Assembly: GCA_024399155.1 (NCBI GenBank)
Contig: JAKSHX010000002.1
Span: 32,657 to 96,656, forward strand
Source: an archaeon
GTDB lineage: Archaea; Thermoplasmatota; Thermoplasmata; Methanomassiliicoccales; Methanomethylophilaceae
DNA: 64,000 nucleotides
Direction of reading: 5' to 3'
Each line of letters starts with the position of its first letter. Position 1 is the stretch's first letter. The notes under the pieces are model-generated. The model was given only the letters and a program-made list of their open reading frames with translations. It did no database searches and was not told where the DNA came from. Positions 17,739 through 27,463 of this stretch are shown piece after piece. The position numbers were made by a program, and so were the translations under genes.

Positions 17739-19004
17739 ATGTTAGATACTAATGTGATCAGGCAAAATCCAGGTTTGATTGGAACTATGCTTAGGAATAG
17801 GAATATGGATGAAACTATTCTTTACAAATTTTTGGAAGTAGATGGTAAATGGAGAGCCTTAACGGAAGAAAATAATCACCTAAGAAAAGTAAGGAATAGT
17901 GTTTCCATAAACATTGCCAAAATGTATTACAAGGATATAGAGTCGAAAATTGCAGAAATGCGTGAGATCGCCGATAAGATTAAATCGAATGATGAACAGA
18001 TAGATTATCTCGAACGCGTCAGGTCAGATTGCATCCTTAACTTTCCTAACATTCCCCATGAATCTGTGCCCGTAGGAAAAGATAGTACAGGAAACATCGT
18101 TATATATGAGTCTGGGACCAAAAGAAAGTTTGACTTTGCACCAAAGGAACATTGGGAGATTGCTGAAAATTTGGATATTATAGAATTTGATAGAGGAGTC
18201 AAGGTTTCTGGAAGCGGATTCTATGTCATGAAAGGTGACGGAGCAAGACTCGAACGGGCATTGATCAACTATTTTCTGGATGTGCATCAGGACCAAGGAT
18301 ACACCGAACTTGTTGTTCCAGGAATCATTAATCAGGATGCTGTTATAGGCACTGGCCAGTATCCCAACCTCAAAAACGATATGTATCATCTTGAAAAAGA
18401 TAATATGTACCTCAACCCCACTGCTGAGGTCCCTATAACAAACCTCTTACAAAATGAGATCCTTGATAAAAATCAACTTCCAATCTATTACACCGCAAAT
18501 CTGACATCCTATAGAAGAGAAGCTGGAAAACACGCTGATACCAAGGGAATCATACGCGTACATGAATTCAGAAAAGTTGAGATGGTTAATTTTGTACTTC
18601 CTGAACATTCATATACCAGACTTGAGGAGTTGAGGAAAAATGCAGAGGATATTATCAACGGTCTAGAACTTCCTTACAGAGTGCTTTTGCTGTGCACTGG
18701 GGATATGGGTTTTTCATGCTCTAAATGTTATGATTTAGAGTTGTACGCACCTGGAAAAGATGCCTGGCTAGAGGCATCCTCATGTTCTAATTTTACAGAT
18801 TTTCAGGCTAGAAGAGCTAAAATTAAATATCGTCCGGAGCCACATATGAAAAGTGAGTTTGTACATACACTCAATGGGTCAGGTTTGGCGCTTCCAAGAA
18901 CGGTTGTTGCTATATTGGAAAACTATCAAAACAAAGATGGCACTGTGACAATACCTAAGGTTATCAGGCCTTATATGCGCGGACAAGAAGTCATTGGGAA
19001 CTGA
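17739..19004 (+). CDS. serS: seryl-tRNA synthetase (canonical type)
   Basis: Class II synthetase charging tRNA-Ser. It has an N-terminal coiled-coil arm (about residues 30-100) that grips the long variable arm of tRNA-Ser. Motif 2 has YRREAGKH near residues 258-265. Motif 3, NGSGLALPR, is near 382-390. The 421 residues and the coiled-coil arm mark it as the canonical SerRS, not the rare methanogen type found in Methanococcales and Methanobacteriales, which is longer and has a different N-terminal domain. tRNA-Ser (GCT) is also in this window. Confidence 0.95.
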   Translation: MLDTNVIRQNPGLIGTMLRNRNMDETILYKFLEVDGKWRALTEENNHLRKVRNSVSINIAKMYYKDIESKIAEMREIADKIKSNDEQIDYLERVRSDCILNFPNIPHESVPVGKDSTGNIVIYESGTKRKFDFAPKEHWEIAENLDIIEFDRGVKVSGSGFYVMKGDGARLERALINYFLDVHQDQGYTELVVPGIINQDAVIGTGQYPNLKNDMYHLEKDNMYLNPTAEVPITNLLQNEILDKNQLPIYYTANLTSYRREAGKHADTKGIIRVHEFRKVEMVNFVLPEHSYTRLEELRKNAEDIINGLELPYRVLLLCTGDMGFSCSKCYDLELYAPGKDAWLEASSCSNFTDFQARRAKIKYRPEPHMKSEFVHTLNGSGLALPRTVVAILENYQNKDGTVTIPKVIRPYMRGQEVIGN

Positions 19005-19027
19005 TATTCGTGGATTGTACCATTGAC

Positions 19028-20158
19028 TTACGGTTCTATTTCGTAGAGTCTGTTAATAAGCGATTTCCACGGCTCGCCACAACGTTTCAATTCCTCACAC
19101 AGAATATTTTTGTTATTTGAAAGTTTAGATGAGTGTATACCAAATTTTTCGGATACATATGCCTCGATGAATGCGCTCATTTTGTCGCAGATTTTGATAC
19201 TTCTGCTATCCCTATTATCCTTATCTTTAAAAGGATCAGATACTAGGGATGAAAATTCTTCACTCCATTCCCAGGGGAGTAATGGCATAATCTTTTTTTT
19301 GATGAGTTCGTCTTCATATTTCTTCAATATATCATCCATGCCGATTCCCTTTTTTACCGGTGAAATAACATCTTTTGTTAATGCCTCTGGCAAGTCATGA
19401 AATAATGCCGTATAGTAATCATTATACACTTGATGGTCTTCGACATTTTTATCAAGGTCATAAAGATACATCATATTCGCTACAATAAGCGAGTGCCCCA
19501 ACACGGTAGTTTCAGGTATTCTTGGAAGGCGTGTCCATCTCTTCTGAAATCTGAGTTGTCCAACAAGATCGATAAAAGTTCTTGATTTGTCGTCTATGGC
19601 GTATTTTACTCCTGCGAGGTCGGAATGATTGTTAATATTCAAATCCAGTAATTTTTTCGTATTTTCTATGTCTAGCAACACTGACTTATTCATATCATAA
19701 ATAATGTTAAATTCCCATATCGTTGCTATATCATGTGCTGCAGAAACGATCCTATAGTTGATATCTTTATATTCCTTTAATCCTAAGTACTCTTTGAATC
19801 TCTTCATGAATGATTCATTGATGTTGGGTATACTTTTCCCAATTTCTGAAATCACATAATTGTTGATCTCATCAAATTTTTCTTTTTCCACTTTGTGTAA
19901 CACTTGGGGACGCAGATCGGTGAGAACGGTTCTTTTGAGAAATGAGAACATACATCCCTCAATAATACGCTTCCAATCAATTTTTGCTTTCTTCTCAGTT
20001 TCTTCATATTTACCGAGAAACCAAGCTATTGCAGCCTTGTGTGATTGCTTATCAAGTTCAGTAAAATCTACATGGCGCAAGTGATCGTTCCATCTGTGAA
20101 TATTCACAGCATTGAAAAGTTGGTAAATTAAATCCATGTTTAGATTGGAACACTTCAT
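19028..20158 (-). CDS. HD-domain phosphohydrolase (YfbR-like)
   Basis: 376 residues. The C-terminal half is an HD domain: H222 in GHSLIVANMM, the doublet H254-D255 in ALFHDLPEA, and D263 in TKDVISPVKK. That last signature is shared with 5'-nucleotidase YfbR-like and YedK-group HD proteins. The N-terminal ~200 residues are helical, with no recognised family. A nucleotidase role is the best guess. The C terminus is close to serS (convergent). Confidence 0.75.
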   Translation of the reverse strand: MKCSNLNMDLIYQLFNAVNIHRWNDHLRHVDFTELDKQSHKAAIAWFLGKYEETEKKAKIDWKRIIEGCMFSFLKRTVLTDLRPQVLHKVEKEKFDEINNYVISEIGKSIPNINESFMKRFKEYLGLKEYKDINYRIVSAAHDIATIWEFNIIYDMNKSVLLDIENTKKLLDLNINNHSDLAGVKYAIDDKSRTFIDLVGQLRFQKRWTRLPRIPETTVLGHSLIVANMMYLYDLDKNVEDHQVYNDYYTALFHDLPEALTKDVISPVKKGIGMDDILKKYEDELIKKKIMPLLPWEWSEEFSSLVSDPFKDKDNRDSRSIKICDKMSAFIEAYVSEKFGIHSSKLSNNKNILCEELKRCGEPWKSLINRLYEIEP

Positions 20159-20220
20159 GCCAACCCTTCCTTCGCGGAGAAAAATAAAATTAAAAAAGTT
20201 AAAAAAAGTTTACCAGACAC

Positions 20221-20535
20221 TCAGCTATTAATGATTCCACCAATTGTTTGGCTGATTTCAATTAACTTTACGTCATCTGACGCCTGCTCGGTCTCTATCG
20301 CTTTGAGCATACCGATGAAGGCATCTGCTCTGCCAGGCTTTATGGTGCCGTCCTCAACCATTCGATCAATCTTGTCAGCCCCATATCTTAAGGCGTCATA
20401 GACCATTCCGACCCCAACAAACTGTGCAGACCTTTTGACTGGTAAACCCTCCTGCTTTGGAGACCCGGTCACGGGCACATCCTCTGTCGCACCTTTCTTT
20501 TTAAAGATTTTCTTAAGCTTCTCCAAGAATCCCAT
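20221..20535 (-). CDS. small hypothetical protein
   Basis: 104 residues. It has a strongly basic amphipathic N terminus (KLKKIFKKKG), then a Pro/Gly linker, then a helical C-terminal part. No family recognised. The lysine-rich start could bind membrane or nucleic acid. A clear GGGGG ribosome site lies upstream of ATG 20535, which supports it as a real gene. It lies 62 nt before the HD gene on the same strand and may share its transcript. Confidence 0.6.
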   Translation of the reverse strand: MGFLEKLKKIFKKKGATEDVPVTGSPKQEGLPVKRSAQFVGVGMVYDALRYGADKIDRMVEDGTIKPGRADAFIGMLKAIETEQASDDVKLIEISQTIGGIINS

Positions 20536-21125
20536 TCCCGCTTTCCCCCTTAAACCTGTAAGATCACACCGGCCAATAGTTACCTCTCATCATTCCGGTC
20601 ACCGGAAAGATATTATAGTAGCGAATCTGCAAACCTGTATAAATATTATTCAGTTGCCGAACAAATAACAAATGCCACTAATATACACACCGCAAGATGC
20701 TCGTCTATAAAGTTGGGCTGGAATATTACCCCTAACCTTAAATTTTTAGTTATTCCACATAGTCTGAATGAAATCAACAGTGAATACGCCTCTCTCAATA
20801 GAAAAAAGCGTTATAATCACTTCAAGTAGATTATGTTCTTTGATTGACTTCGGTGACGAAGTCCTTGCACCTGGTTCGAGATTTGCTATGCGTGGCCCAC
20901 ATGTAGTACTTGCGTGGAAAAGTGTTTATTATATAGACTAGCGGGTAACTTTCAACCAGACACGTACAATATACGGTCAAAAGTATCACTAGATAAGCTG
21001 TTATGTTCATGATTAACAGTCATACATGGAATATGCTTTCAGAAAAATCGTTCAGACCTCTTTCTGATATCTTTGTTGATAAAAATATTACAATTCTTGT
21101 GGACGGAGTTTACAATTCTTCTACA
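20536..21125. other. gene-poor stretch without a supported gene
   Basis: About 590 bp with no convincing ORF. It is AT-rich with scattered TATA-like runs (for example near 20925-20940). A short plus-strand ORF begins at 21003, but its composition does not settle whether it is coding. Nothing else stands out here. Confidence 0.5.
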
Positions 21126-21602
21126 AGGACAAATATGTGTTATTCTTATTATAGTTGGACAGATTGTAGCAGTCGGTGGATTTTTAAAATGATGACCATG
21201 GCTGATGGCAAATGACATTTGTCATCATGGATGAGAATGTATAGAGATCTTGTAAATATGGTATTATGCATGTGCCAACCCCAACATACCTGCCGTGTAT
21301 ATCGAGGAGATGCCAGCGATTAATAGTTACCTTGTAAAAGTTAAAGAATTTTTAAAAATGGGAGAAATTTGACATGAAGAGAATCGACGAGATAGCTGTT
21401 GTGCACGTTAACACCTCAAACGGTGAATTCTATGTTTTTCCCGCCTTTTGAGTATGGTATCATATCAACTGATTTGGACATTAAACTAGCAAAAAACAAT
21501 CCAATATATGCACTGGGTTGGTTAGACAATATTAGAAAAAATCATCTTAGATTTTATTATGCTACAGATGAGACAAAAATAAACAATAGCATGGCATACT
21601 AA
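21126..21602 (+). pseudogene. broken small ORFs (frameshifted remnants)
   Basis: Three protein-like fragments follow each other in different frames. The first is a hydrophobic segment (QICVILIIVGQIVAVGG) near 21130-21190. The second is about 35 codons ending at TGA 21371-21373 that read like a soluble C terminus. The third begins at ATG 21374, MKRIDEIAVVHVNTSNGEF, and runs into a stop at about 21450; its apparent continuation (FEYGIISTDLDIKL and on to TAA 21602) lies in another frame. A single indel around the T/C run at 21436-21450 would restore a ~75-residue protein. No family recognised. Genuine decay and sequencing error cannot be told apart here. Confidence 0.4.
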
Positions 21603-21644
21603 GCGAAATATCAAAACACATAATCAATAAATGAGGCAATTTAT

Positions 21645-22226
21645 ATGACAACAAGGAAAAACATCAGAAATGAAGATGACAAATCTGCAAATAATGTCTT
21701 AGATAAACCTTCAGATACAAAATTAGAAATCGATCCAAACACTGGTCTTGTGGAGAATGTTTTTGATGATGCCATTGATGTAGACAAACAACTTTTCAAA
21801 AAAAATCCTAGGAGAGTTCGTGCTTTAAAAGACCTCTGGTATGATGAACTTCAAAATGCATTGGCTAATAGTGATGGGTCGGAAGAAGCGAAGAGAGAGA
21901 TGATCTTTATGATGATTGCCAACAATATTCTTGACATTATCCTAGGGTGTGTCCCCGATGAGACTGCTCTTGAAGTTTCGTATGCTCTTGATAACACTAT
22001 TGCACTTTCACATGTTAATAAAAAATATGATTGTGACCTGATTGAAGAAGAAAGAAAAGCGATATCGATAGTAAAAAGAGAGGATTACGATACTGACGAT
22101 GACTTTTCAAGGGCATTAGAATCCATAGAAGATCATTGGTGGTCCATAGGTCAACCTCAACTTGGCATGAGAAGTGCTAATGATGCGATAATTGAAATGC
22201 TCAGAAAGTACGAGTTGAATGAATAA
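21645..22226 (+). CDS. acidic hypothetical protein upstream of mevalonate kinase
   Basis: 193 residues, rich in Asp and Glu. The first ~40 residues look disordered, and helices follow (residues 50-150). An EDHWWSIGQPQLG segment lies near 165-177. Family not recognised. Its stop shares one base with the mevalonate kinase ATG (TAATG), so the two are almost certainly translated from one mRNA. A lipid-related role is possible only by that context. Confidence 0.65.
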   Translation: MTTRKNIRNEDDKSANNVLDKPSDTKLEIDPNTGLVENVFDDAIDVDKQLFKKNPRRVRALKDLWYDELQNALANSDGSEEAKREMIFMMIANNILDIILGCVPDETALEVSYALDNTIALSHVNKKYDCDLIEEERKAISIVKREDYDTDDDFSRALESIEDHWWSIGQPQLGMRSANDAIIEMLRKYELNE

Positions 22227-23164
22227 TGTTTCGAAAAGACATTGTTGCATCATCACCTGGAAAATTTATTCTTTTGGGAGAACATGCTGTGGTCTACGGT
22301 AAGCCGGCGGTAGCTTTAGCAATAAATAAAAGGTTTTTATGCAGAGTGCAACTGGGTGAGATAGACGCGCTTAATGGTATGCCTATCAACCCCAAGATAC
22401 ATCCACATATAAGTTACATACTAAAGACAAGTGGTGTAACTAATGTAACAATACATACGCAAAGTGAAATTCCATCTAGCTCAGGATTGGGATCATCAGC
22501 CGCATTGTGTACGTCACTTTCTGCTGCTATTAGGGCAATAAAGGGCGAGAATATAGATGTTAAAGATCTTGCAAATGATGCGTTCAATGCTGAGTATGAA
22601 GTACAGAGAGGGGCTAGCCCTTTAGATACTTCATGTTCTGCATTTGGAAAAGGTATCGCGTTGAATTGCCCAAAAAGTATGGGAAAATATATTTGGACCG
22701 CTGAAAAGGAGAGAAATAAGTGGGACATCTTTGAAATACCGGTTCCGAAGATGACCTTTGTTGTGGGGTATACAGGTATTAAAGCTCATACTGGACAATT
22801 AGTGGAGAGAGTGAGAAAATATAAAAAACATAATAAATTCGCGACAGACATCGTGAATGAGATCGGAGATGTAACATTCGAAGGTATGGATTGTATATCT
22901 AAATATGATGTGACGGGGCTCGGAAGAGCAATGACTAAAAGTCACAAACTTCTATCAATTCTTGGTGTTTCCTGTAGGGAGCTTGACAAACTTGTGAGTG
23001 CTTCTCTCAAATACTCGTATGGTGCTAAACTTACGGGATCTGGAGGTGGAGGAAGCATGATAGCTCTCACCGATAAGCCGGACAAAGTGTGCGAGACAAT
23101 ACGACTGCATGGCGGGATGCCTTTTATCATAAAAACAGATGTCCCGGGAGTCACCTTAGAATAA
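22226..23164 (+). CDS. mvk: mevalonate kinase
   Basis: GHMP kinase that phosphorylates mevalonate for isoprenoid lipids, the core of archaeal membranes. 312 residues, normal. It has the N-terminal PGKFILLGEHAVVYGKPA motif near residues 10-27, the ATP loop IPSSSGLGSSAA near 84-95, and KLTGSGGGG near 271-279. The ATG overlaps the preceding stop by one base. It lies 14 nt from the end of the convergent GGR gene, placing an early and a late lipid step side by side. Confidence 0.94.
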   Translation: MFRKDIVASSPGKFILLGEHAVVYGKPAVALAINKRFLCRVQLGEIDALNGMPINPKIHPHISYILKTSGVTNVTIHTQSEIPSSSGLGSSAALCTSLSAAIRAIKGENIDVKDLANDAFNAEYEVQRGASPLDTSCSAFGKGIALNCPKSMGKYIWTAEKERNKWDIFEIPVPKMTFVVGYTGIKAHTGQLVERVRKYKKHNKFATDIVNEIGDVTFEGMDCISKYDVTGLGRAMTKSHKLLSILGVSCRELDKLVSASLKYSYGAKLTGSGGGGSMIALTDKPDKVCETIRLHGGMPFIIKTDVPGVTLE

Positions 23165-23178
23165 AAGTTTTAATATTT

Positions 23179-24375
23179 TTAGATTAAATTTTCGAATCCT
23201 TCTACAACCCTTGGGAATTTATCTTTGATAGTTTTTAAAAGATTCAATACGTTAACTTCTTTGATGTCTGAATTTTTGATGAGCGTAATCAATTCATCAA
23301 GGGTCGTGTCATCGAGAGTGGCAAATCTTTCTTTTGCCATCCAATTCCTATAAAGTTTATCTTCCATTCTATCGCGCCACATCTTTTCATAGGCTTGTAA
23401 CGATTTTTTAGAAAAGTCTCCTTTTTTAAGACAGTCTGCTGCGACAATTCCTGCATATTTGCCAGACCTGCATGCATGCGCGATCCCACCACCGGTTATA
23501 GGATCTATGATCCTTGCGGCGTCTCCGACTAACATGATATTATCACCTATGGCAGAATCTAGACCTGGAATTGTTGAAACCATGCCCCCGACGATTTCTA
23601 ATATTTGTCCATTTTTAAATCGAGGGTCATTGGCAATAAACTTGTCTAAATGATATTTAGGGTCGGCCCTCATTTTACATTTGGATGCCATAATACCGAT
23701 ACCAACATTAGCAGTGTTATTGCTCTTGGGAAAAATCCAAATATACCCTCCAGGTGCAGCTGAGCCGATGATAAATTCACAAAAGTTAGACTCGAACTTT
23801 ATATTTGTCATTCTGTACTGAAGACATGTATCAAAATCTGACATTTTTAACGTCGTGTCTATACCTGCCCATCTTCCCACTTGTGATTCGTAACCATCTG
23901 CAGCAATGACACATTTGGCGTATATTTCGATATCTTCACCCATTGACTTTGCTTTGATACCGATAAGTTTTCCGTCTTTGTCCCTAATAACACCGTTACA
24001 ACCTGTCCTCATCATAATTTTTGACCCTGCTGATACGGCTTCCTCGGCAAGACGTTTATCAAAAATATGTCTCTCTAAAACATATCCTACTTCGGTACCA
24101 GCTTTACTTTCGTCTAATTGGAGGGTTATTCCAGATGGGGATCTTATAATTGCTCCAGCCATATCAGCACGTATCCATGAAGGATCTGATTTTATTCCGA
24201 GTTCTGCAAGCCATTTCTTAGAGACTCCCTCAGCGCATCTTAAGGGTGCTCCAATTTCAGCCTTCTTTTCGATCATAATCGTTTTGGATCCACCCTCTGC
24301 TGCAAACTTTGCAGCCATACTTCCGCCTGGTCCTGCTCCGACCACAACTACGTCACAGTCGTATGTTGATGACAT
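23179..24375 (-). CDS. geranylgeranyl reductase family FAD enzyme
   Basis: FAD flavoprotein that saturates the geranylgeranyl chains of archaeal ether lipids. The N terminus has DVVVVGAGPGGSMAA (Rossmann FAD loop), and an APLRCAEGVS segment lies near residue 45, the conserved RCAEG patch of archaeal GGRs. GDAAR near residue 285 is the second FAD motif. ATG 24375 is chosen because GGAGGG lies 7 nt upstream; the ORF extends further but would overlap the ferredoxin gene. About 398 residues. It is preceded by a ferredoxin, a pairing reported for Methanosarcina acetivorans GGR, where the ferredoxin is the reductant. Confidence 0.9.
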   Translation of the reverse strand: MSSTYDCDVVVVGAGPGGSMAAKFAAEGGSKTIMIEKKAEIGAPLRCAEGVSKKWLAELGIKSDPSWIRADMAGAIIRSPSGITLQLDESKAGTEVGYVLERHIFDKRLAEEAVSAGSKIMMRTGCNGVIRDKDGKLIGIKAKSMGEDIEIYAKCVIAADGYESQVGRWAGIDTTLKMSDFDTCLQYRMTNIKFESNFCEFIIGSAAPGGYIWIFPKSNNTANVGIGIMASKCKMRADPKYHLDKFIANDPRFKNGQILEIVGGMVSTIPGLDSAIGDNIMLVGDAARIIDPITGGGIAHACRSGKYAGIVAADCLKKGDFSKKSLQAYEKMWRDRMEDKLYRNWMAKERFATLDDTTLDELITLIKNSDIKEVNVLNLLKTIKDKFPRVVEGFENLI

Positions 24376-24376
24376 T

Positions 24377-24544
24377 TCAATTTCCCTCCGAAAGTGCACC
24401 GACGGGACAAACTTTGATGCATCTACCACACTTATTGCATTTATCACTGAATTCGAGAATATAATCTTCCAAATAAATTGCATTCATTGGACATGATCCT
24501 ACACATCCACCGCAATGAAGGCATTTTCCATAGTTAACCTTCAT
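24377..24544 (-). CDS. 2x[4Fe-4S] ferredoxin
   Basis: About 55 residues with two cluster motifs, CLHCGGCVGSCP and CNKCGRCIKVCP. ATG 24544 follows GAGGTG and is a better start than the upstream in-frame codon at 24574. It lies 10 nt after the Tes-like gene and its stop adjoins the GGR start, so the three are very probably one operon. The likely role is electron donor to GGR, and perhaps to the radical SAM enzyme. No extra domain. Confidence 0.92.
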   Translation of the reverse strand: MKVNYGKCLHCGGCVGSCPMNAIYLEDYILEFSDKCNKCGRCIKVCPVGALSEGN

Positions 24545-24554
24545 AACAAACACC

Positions 24555-26174
24555 TCATACATCAGGCCTTTCATCCTCTGGTACTATAAGAGCCTGCTCA
24601 AGAAGTTTGGCTTCATCTTTATGTTTTTCTTTCCATTCAGTAATCGGCATGGAGAACTTTTTTTCAATTTCTTTGCGATATTCTGGTCCACCATTATACG
24701 CACAAAAAGGGATGACACGAAGATCTGGAGTGGCATAATGTACTGCACATCGTTCTACTCTTGTTATGTCATAATTATAGGAGTCTTGAAAGTGCATCCC
24801 GCCGACGTACAACATTTTCCATGAAAATGCCGACAGTGTCTTTTTAGATTTGTCACTCATGATATTTTTAAGGGTACTGATAAGTGCCTTTTTGGTTATT
24901 CCATCGGGCATCTTGGATTTGTCGATACAACTGTTCATTAACTTCACAGATTTATAAATATAAATTTTCTTAAACCTTGACTTTTCAGCCTTATCGGCTA
25001 AAATATTTATTTCATGTATGAACCTTTTTACATCAATAAATCTGGTTATGGGTGTAACTTTCCCTTTATCATCCTTAAACAAATATGTCGCTAAACCGCA
25101 ATGTGGATGTGCCGTAAAAGTAACCATACTCTTATTCATAATAACTGATGCAAATTTTGAAATTGGCGCAACGACAGGTACAGGGTACCAATCTGTATCA
25201 ACTGTATATCCAGTCTGATCTCCAAAATTCTTGACTAGATCGGACAGTGTATATCTTCCTTTCTCCAAATCTTCATGTGTAATTCTTCCGGTGAATGAAA
25301 CAGGCTGAAAATTAACTCCACGGATGATGTCTGAATTCTCGAATGCAAAATTAATAATTTTTCCAAGTTGATCATCGTTCATTCCTTTTACGATTGTGGG
25401 AACTAAAACAACCGATGGCGGATGATCCAACTGCCTAAGATTTTCCAACACCTTAACCTTAATGTGAAACATCTTCCTGTTTCTTGCCTGAATATATACA
25501 TCATCGCCAACACCGTCAAACGAAAGATATATAGTATTCAATCCAGAATTTTTTGCCTTTTGGCAAAATTCAACACTTTTAGAAAATTCTATTCCGTTTG
25601 ATGCTACCTGAATCTGTGCGAATCCCATATCCTTTGCAGCTTTAATAACGTCAAAGAATCTTGGGTATACCGTTGGTTCTCCTCCAGAAAATTGTACAGC
25701 AGTGCATTTGATTGGACGTTCATTTCTGAGCATCTTAAGCATTGAGATAACTTCCTCATATGACGGCTCATATACGTAACCGGCATGATTTGCATCAGCA
25801 AAGCATATCGGACATGACATATTACATCTGTTAGTCAAATCGATATTTGCCAATGCCGTACACGAGCGCATCTTGATTTTGGTGTTATCTATAACAAAAG
25901 ATGATGCGTCGTCGTTATTCTTTGCTGTAGTATCATCATGATTGATAAGACCGATTCCATCCATGGCATATTCTTCAGCTCTGAGATACATTTTAGCATC
26001 CGACCATATGAGATTCTCATACTCTCCATGTTTTGGACATGTTTTTTTGGCATACACCTTTCCATCTTTTTCATAGTATTCTGCATGAATGATTTTTTTA
26101 CATTCGGGACATATCGATTTTGAACTCTTAGGCAGGCCCTTTTCATTCTGGTATTCCTTTACAGTTAGGGGCAT
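24555..26174 (-). CDS. tes: radical SAM protein, Tes-like tetraether lipid synthase candidate
   Basis: About 539 residues. The radical SAM motif is in LTNRCNMSCPIC (near residues 114-124), followed by SGGEPT. N-terminal cysteines (CPEC, then CPKHG, residues about 22-50) suggest a rubredoxin-like or extra metal site. Many C-terminal cysteines are present (HPHCGL, CAVHY, FCAYNGGPEY). This matches the layout of the MJ0619-like family that includes Tes, which joins two archaeol-type chains to form GDGT tetraethers. Operon partners are a ferredoxin and a GGR, which fits lipid work. ATG 26174 is chosen; GTG 26195 is possible. A methylase-type or other relative of the family cannot be excluded. Confidence 0.8.
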   Translation of the reverse strand: MPLTVKEYQNEKGLPKSSKSICPECKKIIHAEYYEKDGKVYAKKTCPKHGEYENLIWSDAKMYLRAEEYAMDGIGLINHDDTTAKNNDDASSFVIDNTKIKMRSCTALANIDLTNRCNMSCPICFADANHAGYVYEPSYEEVISMLKMLRNERPIKCTAVQFSGGEPTVYPRFFDVIKAAKDMGFAQIQVASNGIEFSKSVEFCQKAKNSGLNTIYLSFDGVGDDVYIQARNRKMFHIKVKVLENLRQLDHPPSVVLVPTIVKGMNDDQLGKIINFAFENSDIIRGVNFQPVSFTGRITHEDLEKGRYTLSDLVKNFGDQTGYTVDTDWYPVPVVAPISKFASVIMNKSMVTFTAHPHCGLATYLFKDDKGKVTPITRFIDVKRFIHEINILADKAEKSRFKKIYIYKSVKLMNSCIDKSKMPDGITKKALISTLKNIMSDKSKKTLSAFSWKMLYVGGMHFQDSYNYDITRVERCAVHYATPDLRVIPFCAYNGGPEYRKEIEKKFSMPITEWKEKHKDEAKLLEQALIVPEDERPDV

Positions 26175-26470
26175 TATAACCACTTTGTTGACCACGGACT
26201 ACTTCACATGTTATAACATTGTCGTCAAAAAAGGTTTTATCTGGGAATTTGAGAATGAGATTCATATTATTATCTACAATAACGTTTTAAAGGTGATGCG
26301 CAAATAGTAATAACGAACATAGCGGTTTTGTAGATGCGTGTTAACTTTGTGTCTCTTAATTTTCTAGTTATCTTACGTTATGTGTTATGTAGAATGCTAA
26401 AAGGAAAATGCATCTTTCGTGAAGGGTGTTCTGTCCTTAGCTTTATAGATTTAAACAATATCTAGCGCTT

Positions 26471-27463
26471 ATGGCCATAAAGTCCTACAGGGTACCAACT
26501 GTTCTTTCCTCGGATGAGTTGAAAGACAAAGCATTCTGCAGGGCGTCTAAAATTGCTATTAATGGTGCAAGCGCCCTCGACTCAAAGAAAAAAACTTCTA
26601 TTGCTAAGATAGCAGCGTCTGGGGATATTGTTAAAGATTCTCTTACAGAATACATCAATAGATTTCCGAGGATCGAAAAAGATGATGATTTCTTCCCTGA
26701 ACTAATTGACTTAGTTATAGGAATAGATCAGTACAAGAAATCATTGGGAGCAATAAATTGGGCAGCTAAAAAGATTGAAAAAATTAAAATTGAATCATTG
26801 AGAAATGTCCGACGTTCTAAGGATATTTTCGCTATAAATTGTATCAGAAACAGCTTTTATGGAAGAATGTCTTCAGTGATTGACCAGGTTGAAAAAGACC
26901 TACTATTTTTGCGGGAAAGTAAGAATAAATTCAGAGTTATGCCATTTATTGATCCAAAAATAGCAACGGTTGTTGTGGCTGGGTTTCCCAACGTCGGAAA
27001 GAGTAGACTGGTTACATATCTTAGCACAGCCGCACCAGAAGTTGCACCGTATCCATTCACCACTAAGGGTATCGTAGTTGGACACATTGAGGACGGGTGG
27101 AAAAAATTTCAGGTGATAGACACGCCTGGACTGCTTGATAGAGAATTTGAAGATCGTAACAATATCGAAAAGCAAGCGGTACTGGCGCTTAGATATCTGA
27201 CTCATGTAATATTATTTGTACTTGATCCGTCAGAAACCTGCGGGTACTCGATAGAAAAACAAGAAACGTTACTTAAGTCTGTGATCAATGGATTTAAGAA
27301 TGTGCCTGTAATAACTGCAGAAAGCAAAAATGATATTCTTGTTAGGAAAAATGGAAATATCAATTTTTCAGCCGAAACTGGTAGCAATTTGGAAAAACTT
27401 CGCGATGCGATTCTTGCAGAGTTGAGGAAGGTAAAGTTTGAAGATATAGAGATTGAGAGATGA
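26471..27463 (+). CDS. NOG1-family GTPase
   Basis: OBG-HflX-superfamily GTPase used in large-subunit ribosome assembly. It has an N-terminal helical domain (residues 1-155), then the G domain with G1 GFPNVGKS at 171-178, G2 at the PFTTKG stretch near 198, G3 DTPG near 217-220, and G4 SKND near 275-278 in place of the usual NKxD. 330 residues, as in archaeal NOG1; the eukaryotic C-terminal half is absent. The stop overlaps the polC start (ATGA), so both are translated from one mRNA. Confidence 0.92.
   Translation: MAIKSYRVPTVLSSDELKDKAFCRASKIAINGASALDSKKKTSIAKIAASGDIVKDSLTEYINRFPRIEKDDDFFPELIDLVIGIDQYKKSLGAINWAAKKIEKIKIESLRNVRRSKDIFAINCIRNSFYGRMSSVIDQVEKDLLFLRESKNKFRVMPFIDPKIATVVVAGFPNVGKSRLVTYLSTAAPEVAPYPFTTKGIVVGHIEDGWKKFQVIDTPGLLDREFEDRNNIEKQAVLALRYLTHVILFVLDPSETCGYSIEKQETLLKSVINGFKNVPVITAESKNDILVRKNGNINFSAETGSNLEKLRDAILAELRKVKFEDIEIER

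Noticed and set aside
20870..20920. tRNA-like T-arm text (GGTTCGAGATT) in the gene-poor region
   Set aside because: No acceptor or anticodon stem could be drawn in either direction.
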